A stretch of 16,005 nucleotides of DNA from Brachionus koreanus (taxonomy: Eukaryota; Rotifera; Eurotatoria; Ploima; Brachionidae), in NCBI GenBank assembly GCA_016987375.1, contig PJRA01000051.1, positions 412,422-428,426 on the forward strand. Direction: 5' to 3'. The notes below the pieces were generated by a model. That model was not told where the DNA came from, did not search any database, and was given only the letters and a program-made list of their open reading frames with translations. Made by a program: the position numbers and the translations under genes. Positions 7,681 to 16,005 of the stretch are shown in pieces. The stretch's first letter is position 1, and each line of letters starts with the position of its first letter.

Positions 7681-8124
7681 ATTGTTATCTATTTTGTGAT
7701 TTATGAATGCTGTAAAATTGAACATTAAATTGAGGGAGAAAAATTAGAAAAAAAAAAAAGAGAAAAAAACTTAATACAAAAAAAGAAAAAAAGATGAAGA
7801 AGAGTCGAGTCAAAAAGAAAAAAAAAAGAATAGAAAACGTGCTTTCAAATCGAACGTGTTAAAATATTACTTTATATTCTGTCAAAACCTAGATGTAATT
7901 ACGATGGAAAATTTGAAAGATTTTCATATTGTTTCGTTTTATATATTTTATTTTAATTTTAATTTTTTTTTTGTAAATTTTTCTTCTATCGAGATCTAAA
8001 TGCGCATATTGCATTTTGCAACTCAATAAGAAGAGCCGTTAGCTAAGCACTCACACTCAATCTAGCAGGTCTGCGATGTCTCCACCGCTCTACACGTGCA
8101 CCATTCACTTGCATCTGACTTACA

Positions 8125-9445
8125 TACTTCATCTATTTTGTTTCAGCATGTACAAACAATCACCGTTAGGTTTTCTATTTTTTGTCATCATGTGACTATC
8201 AACTATGCATAATAGAATAATAAAAAAAAAATAGAATATTTTGTTTTAAAAGAAAAATTTAATTTAGAAAAAGAAAAAAAGATAAAAGCGCGATATATAT
8301 CTATTTCTAAAATTGAACTAAGACTTATTCAAGATATAGAATTTCGATAATTCAGATCGAATTTATATCGATAAATTGATACAATTTAATTATAAGCTAT
8401 TTGACTTGGTGATACTTAATATGGCTTTTCACGCTTAATCAATCTTAGACCTAAGGCTGTGTTCTCTATTTTTGTTTTGTCACATACAATTAAGAGCTTA
8501 AATATCGGCCTCATAGCCAACAATAGTTGCTAGACCTTTCCCCTTTTGCCCAATTCACGAGCACACTAGCCCCTGAACCAATTTTGAACTGTACGCTAAA
8601 CGACCCTCACACCTTTGACATTGTTCATAAATCGGACATCATTTCTGTTTGTGCTCCATTTCAGTTCACTCTTGTTCTATTCAATCAAGTTCTCTTATTT
8701 AACATTTGTCGATAGGCACAACATTACATAGCATTAGTTTAATTTTGTAATATTACTCTAAGCTTAGAGAAAACTTTTGAGATATATCAAAGTTGAACAC
8801 TGTTTGCAAGCTTTAAGTGAGAATTGGAGAGAAAATTGAATATCATTATGCAAATTAATCAAAAAAAAAAACTTTGAAATTATGAAATTCAAAATTAAAT
8901 AAAAAAAAAAAGATAATTTTTTATGACATATTGGTAAATTTAACTGTGTGATTACAACAACAACAAAAAAACACTATTTAAATAAACTAAATCAGAAAAA
9001 AAAATTTTTTTTATTGTGTTCAAGCATTGACTCTAGAATTTGAATTGATTTGTATAACAAAAAAAAAAAAATTGTTGGTAAAAATTCTACGGATAGTTTG
9101 AATAAAACTAGCTTAAGAGAGTTGTTCATTTAAATAGAGTAATTTGGAGATGACCATAAAAAATTATATTTTTATAGTCCAATATAAAATTTGTGTTTTA
9201 AACAAAATAAAAAAAAAAGCGCACACCAAACATATCTATATAATTTATCTCAAATATTTTATCTAAGCAGATAAACTGTGTGTATAGATGACAAGTATTA
9301 TTTAGGTTTAAAGTTTACGTATTTGAAGATAAAAAGGCAATCAGATGTGAAGGGTTTCAATGTAGAACAAAATTGTTTTATCTTAGCAAAGATAAAGAGA
9401 GCAATATTTGGATCGCCTCTGAAATATGAAAATACTGTGTCGCTG
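8125..9445. other. Upstream region of TGIF with GC-richer islands, no gene
   Basis: No gene is supported. Against the AT background, 8030-8170 and 8440-8710 are clearly more balanced in base composition. They contain CACGTG (8093-8098), GTCATCATGTGAC (about 8186-8198), an octamer-like ATGCATAA (about 8206) and TATCGATA (8366-8373, the DRE-type palindrome). A 62-codon frame at 8527-8715 and a 95-codon frame at 9278-9565 start with TTG and GTG and lack any family motif, so they are not called as genes. These islands are candidates for cis-regulatory elements or leader exons of TGIF. Confidence 0.45.
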
Positions 9446-9538
9446 CGATATCGATATATAGTCAAGCACACAAATAGTTCAAGACCAGACCTAGCAACCG
9501 GGCCGGCCGAACTCAGCCTGATTTATATATCGCTATCG
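9446..9538. repeat. Inverted repeat with facing TATA-like boxes and GC-rich loop
   Basis: CGATATCGATATATA (9446-9460) and, inverted, CGATAGCGATATATA (9538-9524) match at 14 of 15 positions around 63 bases. Each arm carries a TATA-like box: TATATAG on the plus strand (9455-9461) and TATATAAA on the minus strand (9529-9522), pointing toward each other. The left arm contains TATCGATA (9449-9456). The loop is unusually GC-rich and includes GGCCGGCC (9501-9508). It could be a core promoter region, a small foldback element or a conserved regulatory site. CGATATATA also occurs at 8291-8299. Confidence 0.6.
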
Positions 9539-9681
9539 AAATTATTTAGGTTATTCCATAATTAAAAGCAAGTTTGGTTCAAGTGTCTTTCGTCGAAGTG
9601 AACTTTAGAGCAAATATAACATTTTAATAATTATTTGCGTTGTTTACTCTACACGCTTGGAATATGAATAACTATTCTTGA

Positions 9682-9702
9682 AATAATAATAATAATAATA
9701 AT
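9682..9702. repeat. (AAT)7 microsatellite
   Basis: Seven perfect AAT units followed by CTAACTC. Simple repeat, probably neutral. Confidence 0.9.
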
Positions 9703-10498
9703 CTAACTCTAAACAAATTTCAGCGATTAACACCGATTTATAATTAAAACCATTATTGGTGAAAATTTCAACTAACCGCTACACTTAGTAAAACAATCTG
9801 AAATTTTATTTATTTATATGCCTTTTAGGAAAATATGCGCGTGCTATCTCATTAGACCCATATGTGCTTTATTCAAAGCAGCGCGTCGACCAACCACCCC
9901 GTTCTATTCGAACAATCAATCAACTTCAGTCCTAATGAACACTACAGTTGTGACCATATTTTTTGCGCGCTTTAATCTCTATTTTATATTTCATTAAAAA
10001 TAAATAAATAAATTTGAAAAAAAAAATACATTTTTTTCTCTATTTACTTTTTAAATTTTAGATTTAGAGATAAAAGCACTTGTGTTATCAAATCTGGTGC
10101 CTATCACTAACTATTTATTTAACCGCAGATACGGTGCATTCTTCAAATATGCGTACGTCGTACGATTTTAGTTTAGGTAAATAAATTTCACTTTTGTTTG
10201 AAAAATTCTTATCTAAATCTTGACTAAACAAAATGCTTAAAAAAAAATAATTTTTGTGCTTTTTCAAAATTTACTTCTATTGATTTAAAAAAAAAAAGAA
10301 AAAAATTTAACTAAAAATAAAGATTATTTTTGCTTGCGTCACTAAACTAGTCTTGACTGCTAATCGACCGACAAATGCTTCCATAAAATTTAAAATTCAA
10401 AAAATAAATATTTAAAGCTCATTTTAAGTATATACGATTCACAAGAGAACGTAATTAATTATAAAAATATGTTTGAAAGATAGTAAAAAAAAAAATAA

Positions 10499-10518
10499 AT
10501 ATATATATATATATATAT
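10499..10518. repeat. (AT)10 microsatellite
   Basis: Ten AT dinucleotides following an A-rich run. Simple repeat. Confidence 0.9.
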
Positions 10519-11883
10519 TTATGTATTACAGAAGTTATCAATCTATCTTAAATTTTAAACACTGCCTTGTATACACTCATTCTATTTTACTAATAGAATA
10601 AGATTAATTGCTTTTTTTTTTTTGAAGGAAAAATGCATTTTTACTATCTTTTTTGATATGTTAATTAAGACTGAACGAGAACCTTGAATGTTTGTCATCA
10701 ATCATTTACATGGCCGGGCTTTTAAGTTTAAATCAAGCACTGCTTCATTTAAAATAGAAAATGTTCCTTATCGACTCAATATTAAAAAAATTTTGCCGAT
10801 TTTTTGGTCCAATTTATTTTGACAACTTAAATAGTATAATGTCGATATAGCTCTAAAACCATAATTTCGACATTAATTGACATATCTAGAAATTATGTAA
10901 AAATAAAAAATTTTATACACCATTTCAAATTGATTAAAAAAACCCTCCGTTTTTTAATAAAATTATCTAACTAAATAATGAGCAAATGTATTTATGTTTA
11001 TTCATTATTTACTCGAATTAGTATTTTTTTTGTGTTCTATTTGACAAAGATAAATAATTTGTTTCCAAGTAACCTGACAAACAAATTGGTCAAAATTGAC
11101 TCTTTACTATTTTCTATCTTTTCAGACTGTCCCAAACAGTAGTTCTCTCTTAAAATCTAATTAACTTATTGAAACAAATTCTAAATTATTTTCTTCAATC
11201 AAATATTTATATGTTACTTAGGCAAAAAGAAAAAAAAACTTGAATGAAACCTTGCAACAATATCGGAAAATATATATAATTAGTTTGAGAGTATATGTAC
11301 CTATAATTGTTTGACTAAGATCGATTCAAATCAAATCGATCGAATTATTTTTCTAATCAGCCTACATATAGCTAACTAATCTGATCTTTGTTTAACTACT
11401 GAAAGTCAGTCTAATTCGATTCAACGCTAATTCCAACTCTAACCTAACTTTGTTACGTCATCATCTCAGCAAATTAAACATCTATTCATCTATTCTTTCA
11501 GACTAAAATATATCGAACAATTCTCTTTTCAATTGTGAGTTAAATTGAACACAATTCACGTGTTCATTACAACACACTATTAGCGATTCATGCCCAATAT
11601 TAAAAGCATAAAAATTTAGAACCGCGAATTTTTTTTCTTTTCATTTTTGACTCCGAATCAAATAAACTTTTACATAAATTTTTTTTTGAACGTTCATTTA
11701 CTCCGTTTTAAAGGTAGCTCCCTTAAAAGCATTTTTAGAAAATTTAATTTCAATGAGATAAAATAAAATTTATAGACAACTCAAAAATTAGTTTATGTGT
11801 GTGTGTGATGACAATTGCAACGTGAATATTTCATTGAGCTATGATTGAGGAGAAGAGAAAAAAAAGCTAATCGAAGATAAATT

Positions 11884-12033
11884 GTGTTTGCCGAGGAGTT
11901 GTTATCGAAATTAATGAAAGATCGAGTTACGGCTTTGCATATTGTTTTAGAATTGCGCAAAAATGCCAAGCTAAGTTATTTTCTTGATAAGTTTTTATTG
12001 CTGAATCTTTTCAAACATGTGCCGAAGGCATAA
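11884..12033 (+). other. Short helical-looking open frame, possible exon or pseudogene
   Basis: An open frame of 49 codons, bounded by TAA just upstream and ending in TAA at 12031-12033; the first ATG is at 11914 (39 residues from there). The translation reads as an amphipathic helical segment (FAEELLSKLM, then ALHIVLELRKN, then FLDKFLLLNLF) with mixed codon use. I do not recognise a family. No good splice acceptor precedes it, and the minus strand is also open over part of it. A length of 49 codons is expected by chance several times in a window of this size, so this is only a candidate. Confidence 0.2.
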
Positions 12034-14873
12034 TTTTTTTACATAATTTAATTAACGGGCCATTTATGGACTCTTGACGTAATGTTTACACTTGAAATAA
12101 AGCGAAAGAACACAAAGCCGACTTTTAAATTCACATTTGCGACCTAATTTAAGTCTATTGTTTTTCATACTAATAAACAGTATCTTTATTTAGCATTAAT
12201 TTTAATCTGTATATGCGAGGTTGTTAACAAAGCTTAGCAGTCTCATAGCCCTCAGACATTTAAAGAACAAGTCGTCAACAAACAATAATTACTACTGAAA
12301 AAATAAAATTAATTTTCTAGCACTAAAACAACATCTAACGGGACTAGTAATCTAGAAAAACTCCCTCCGGCTTTTCCCCCTTTCTAATAATTATTTTCTA
12401 ATTATGACATTTTTACTCATCTTAGAATTGAATTCATTTTAGGCAACAAAAAAATGAATAAATTCTAAAATTTATCATAATACTTGATGACTAGTTGAAA
12501 AAAAAATGCTTGGTCATTCTAGAATATAATCAAGTAGTTTGAGTGTGTGTCACAGAGGCCTCGTAAGCGTTGCTTATCTAAATTTTTTTCTCCCAAAGAG
12601 AACTAATCTGTTCGTATCAAACAAATATTGTTTAATTAATTATTCTCTAAATATTTTGAGTTTATCTATATGCGAATAAATTCATTATGCTATAAAATAG
12701 GTTTTTATTTTTTCAATTTAAAAAGTCTTAAAACATTCTTATCCATCTACAAATTTGGATTTTATGTATAATAATTATGGTTGAGTATCGAGGCAATAAA
12801 ACAATATTACAGATTAAATAAATTAATTAATGCAACTTGAATGAAAATTTTCTTAAGAGCTTATTTTTCAAATTATGACTTTAAATGTCAATTACTATTT
12901 TAAATTTTAAACTGGCTTTTATCTTAATTTAAAAAGGTATACATACTAAATTAATTACTTTTTTTTCTTTTTATTTTCAAACATAAGCAAATAAATTTAG
13001 ATTTTCTTTTATAAAACAAACAAAATAAATTGGGATGACTGATAAAATTAAATTTTTCCCTAATGGAACAAATGAAAAAAAAATTCGATTCTAAATTAAA
13101 ATAAATGTGATCAATTTATTGCTAACGCTGATGCAGATTAGAGCGAAAAAAAAATAACCAACAGGCAAATCAAGTCAAAAAACTGACTAGAATAATTGAA
13201 AATATAAAACCATCCAAATCAGTTTATAGATACAGAGAGCTTTGGTTGCCTTTGTGCTAGTACATGGTGTCTCATAATGAAACTCTATATAACTATGGCC
13301 TGGATATGGCATTGTCATTTACTGTCCCTTGACAACTATTGAAATATTCTATTCATTAATTTGTTTGAACATTGGTTTATTGGAAATACAAGAGAAAACC
13401 TTGTCTCTATGAGAAAAAATAGCTACTACATTTGACTTAGGCATGGCTCATTTGATCGAGTCTGTTTATCATTCATTTAAGTCAAAATTTTCAGCAGACT
13501 TGTTAGAGTTGAGTGAACGCGTCGGAATTTTTTTCACTATTAAGTTGTTCTAGCACATTTTCATTCATTTCGTTTTCATTGATGCAATATAAACAATACC
13601 TGTATTAAAAAAAATAATAAACAATAAAAGCCATGTGTAGACCGGTGTTATGCAATTCAAATTGTTTGAAGCTCACATCACAAGTTAACTCATATGAATA
13701 TGATTAGGTAAAATGACATATTTTAAATTTATGCTAATTTAATACTATTTTTTCTTTTATTAATTAAATAAAAATAAAAGATTTTTTTAGATTCATTATT
13801 TTCTAAAGTTTAAATCAAGTGGATAAATTGCGGAAATTTTATTTCAAGCTTTAATTTCAATATATTTTAAGAGTTTATTGTTATTTTTTAATAAAAGTGT
13901 AAATTTGACCTTTGTTAATGAATATTTAATATTGTAATTTAATTTGATTTGAGTTTCAGATTAACGCTACAAGCGTCTATTTTTTCTTTAGCTTTTTTTT
14001 TTAACAATTCCTATTTATTAGTACTTAAATAATTTCAAAATGTAAAAACAAACCCATCATCTAAAACATCTTGGTGATTGTTGATCTCTATGTTACTGCT
14101 GGTCTTCTTTCATTCTAAGTACATGTCAAAGCCACAACAGTCTTTTATTCTTTATGTATTTGCAGAATCTTCCTTAGACATCCCATTTTTCTAATCGACT
14201 CAGACATCCCCAACATTCACTTCAATACATTAGAGTTGATTTAACTACACTGTTGTACAATTTAAGCTTTGTTTCCTTACTGGAGCTGTCTAATTTTCAT
14301 TTCAATATCCTAATAAAAAAATCTATTAATGCTCCTCTTTCTCTTAAATTCGAGCTTTATCAATCTCGAAAAATTTAAACCTTTTTTAAATTCAAAAATT
14401 TTTATTTTGTCCATCATGAAATTCACATGGAAAGAAGTGGAAATTGTCTCCAAAGATCGGATAGAATGCAGAGGATTTGAAATTTGAAGAAGATTATGAT
14501 TATTGTGCTTATTTATGTGCTCAAAATTAAAAAAGTTTGTTTATCATTTGAATACTTTAATGATATTTTTGATTCAATTAAATAAAATAAAATAATTTGT
14601 ATAAGATATTCCAACAAAATAAGTTAAATATTTACAAAATAAAACAAAATTCGGTTGATTGACTGTACAGACTCAATGAGGCTATTTTTCCCATTTGTTT
14701 ATTGCACTCTTCTTTTTTATTTTTAAATGTCAAAAAGAAAATGATTTATTTATCAACAATCAGAATATAAAATTTTAAACAGACCATTTTAAAATAATAA
14801 ACATTTTTAATTTTATTTTTTCTAAATTTTAAAATAATTCAATCTTCGGCTTAAAAATGAATTTAGATTTTTT
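12034..14873. other. AT-rich stretch without genes
   Basis: No gene is supported. Slightly GC-richer patches lie near 12540-12600 (with the palindrome GAGGCCTC at 12555-12562), 13215-13330 and 14050-14300. A 43-codon ATG frame on the minus strand (13318-13187) and a 23-codon ATG frame on the plus strand from about 14419 show no recognisable domain. The octamer AGACATCC recurs twice near 14180-14210. Confidence 0.5.
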
Positions 14874-14876
14874 CAG

Positions 14877-15055
14877 CAAAAACAAATAATAATAAATTAG
14901 AAAATTTATTTTTCTCCAAATTTATGGTTGACAATTTTATATGTACAAAATATAGTAAAATATTTGGTAAACTATCAGAAGACTTTAAATTTGCCAGCGT
15001 TAAGTACCGTGGACCTGGTTTCATTCAATTTAAACATTTGAAATCAATAGCTTAA
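14877..15055 (+). other. Possible exon with a weak RNP1-like motif
   Basis: After a good acceptor (GATTTTTTCAG, AG at 14875-14876) the plus strand stays open for about 59 codons to TAA at 15053-15055. An ATG at 14924 gives 43 residues. Near the end RGPGFIQF resembles the RNP1 motif of RRM RNA-binding domains ([RK]-G-[FY]-[GA]-[FY]-[IVL]-x-[FY]) with Pro in place of the aromatic at position 3. The rest of an RRM, including RNP2, is not visible. Mixed codons (GCC AGC, CGT GGA CCT) look coding. It could be a lone exon, a decayed gene copy or chance. Confidence 0.25.
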
Positions 15056-16005
15056 AATATGCTTAAAATGGAATAACAACAAACTTAAAATTGCTAACAA
15101 ACTAATCATTCCACCAAAATCAACAAATACCTATGAGCACATATTCAATATTCAATTGAAAATTTTCAACTATTTACTTAATTTAAAAGTTGCTTCAAGA
15201 AATCTGAAAAAATGAATGCATCGATCTTGAAATTTGAAACAATCGATTTTAATCAAATAGAAAATGAGCATAAACATTTTATCTTTAGAAAAAAAAATTC
15301 AGATAGCAAACTAAGCCTTGATTGCTGCACATGAAATACAGACACGTTCATTTAATTACATTTAAATACAATTAAAGTGGTCAAGTAAAAGAATATCTTA
15401 TAAAATTTTAAACTTGTGCTGATTCTAGTAAATTCTTTGAGATTGGAACGGCTACTTAGCTTGATAAGCCGTCATTCTTTGGTTGTTATGAAAATGTTAT
15501 GTGACATTTGATGTAAAAATTTAAATGATGAATTGACTTCGACCACTGTTGTGCTCAAATCAGCTGGAAAAATTTCTAAAAACTTCGAAAATTTTTTTAA
15601 ATTAGATATAAGAAAAAATTCTTATTTCTTAATTAGTATGAAATTAGACAAAAAAATTTGAATAAAAATTAAAATGTTTTTGAATGAGACATTTATTTTT
15701 TTCTAATTTCTTTTCAATTTAATTTAGCTAAAAATTTATTCTAATTTGTATGATAAACACATGACTTAACACAAAAATTTTATTTTAAATTTAATTCGAT
15801 TTCATGCATAGTCAAATAAAATGTTTCTTTTAAATCATATTTTAAAAATCTCTTATGTAATAACAAAGTCTGTGAAAAAAATTTTGCTAAATTAATATTA
15901 GATAAAATTCCCCAATTATTAAGATTATATACAAGTACCTCAATTTTTATCTTTGACACTTGTCTTTGATTGAGTTTTTTCTAATTGATGTAATTTTAGA
16001 AACAT
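15056..16005. other. AT-rich end of window, no gene seen
   Basis: Low-complexity A/T DNA with stops in all frames. One small hairpin ACGGCT (15448-15453) / AGCCGT (15467-15472) stands out. Nothing else supports a feature. Confidence 0.55.

Larger units (their letters stand above)
7347..8124 (-). promoter_or_regulatory. Modelled spliced 5' leader of TGIF
   Basis: Reading toward the TGIF ATG on the minus strand, strong splice signals occur in order: donor AT/GTAAGT (8123-8118); a long pyrimidine tract (7840-7732 region) ending in TTTTACAG (AG at 7711-7710); donor TT/GTAAGG (7537-7532); and acceptors AAAACAG (AG at 7414-7413) or AATTTAG (AG at 7378-7377). The model is a leader exon ending at 8124, a 414-nt intron, a middle exon 7538-7709, a second intron of about 125-161 nt, then the coding exon. 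The second intron would remove a long upstream open frame starting near 7518. A 63-codon frame over the CAA repeat (7725-7534) begins inside the first intron and is not believed to be a protein. No transcript evidence is available; the sites are plausible but AT-rich DNA makes false ones common. Confidence 0.35.
9539..11880. other. AT-rich stretch without genes; microsatellites
   Basis: No gene is supported. It holds (AAT)7 at 9682-9702 and (AT)10 at 10499-10518. A GC-richer island lies at about 9835-9965 with several CGCG steps (ATGCGCGTGC, CAGCGCGTCGACC, TTGCGCGC). CGTACG and TCGTACGA sit side by side at 10152-10165. A perfect inverted repeat GATCGATT / AATCGATC with a 7-base loop is at 11319-11341. 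TGAACAC / GTGTTCA flank seven bases at about 11546-11566. Confidence 0.5.

Noticed and set aside
7534..7725. 63-codon minus-strand frame with nine Q
   Set aside because: It reads through a CAA microsatellite and poly-A runs and spans a likely splice acceptor; it is better explained as leader and intron DNA.
8527..8715. 62-codon plus-strand frame
   Set aside because: It starts at TTG, which is not a usual animal start, and shows no domain or splice support.
9278..9565. 95-codon plus-strand frame
   Set aside because: It starts at GTG and runs through the inverted repeat with TATA-like boxes; no motif or homology is apparent.
13187..13318. 43-residue minus-strand ATG frame (starts MTMPYPGHSYIEF)
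   Set aside because: Mixed codons made it attractive, but around ten ATG frames of this length are expected by chance and nothing else supports it.
1..16005. tRNA, rRNA, snRNA genes and CRISPR arrays
   Set aside because: No B-box-like GGTTCGA core in tRNA context, no snRNA signature and no spaced identical repeats were found by eye.

Overview
This is a eukaryotic, animal-type window. It is very AT-rich, with long A and T runs and many dA/dT microsatellites. It contains a TALE homeobox gene of the TGIF class and a TFIID subunit gene (TAF8) broken by introns of only about 50 nt. The TGIF downstream block has the protostome form EGNDP.HFTISR. Together, tiny introns, high A+T, a possible splice-leader-type acceptor just before an ATG and protostome-like proteins suggest a small-genome protostome. 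A monogonont rotifer or something of similar base composition fits, but the taxon is an inference and was not proved from the sequence.

Layout. Positions 126-419 (+) encode a 97-residue secreted protein that looks like a neuropeptide or hormone precursor ending in an amidation Gly. Positions 1594-1803 hold a decayed single end of a Tc1-like transposon with a two-direct-repeat (IR/DR) layout. Positions 2508-3333 (-) are a four-exon TAF8 gene of about 220 residues. About 3 kb of AT-rich intergenic DNA follows. Positions 6309-7346 (-) are an intronless TGIF coding region of 345 residues with an island of very high GC. Upstream of it (7347 to about 8124) splice signals allow a model of a spliced 5' leader with a (CAA)9 repeat and a palindromic E-box. 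From about 8.1 kb to the window end there is no gene I can defend. This stretch has several GC-richer islands, an inverted repeat carrying two facing TATA-like boxes (9446-9538), microsatellites and a few short open frames listed with low confidence.

The genes do not form an operon or pathway. TAF8 is basal transcription machinery in TFIID, TGIF is a sequence-specific repressor, and the small secreted protein is a probable signalling peptide. I found no convincing new multi-gene system. The best leads are the peptide precursor, the IR/DR transposon end, the TGIF leader and regulatory region, and the 9.5 kb inverted repeat.
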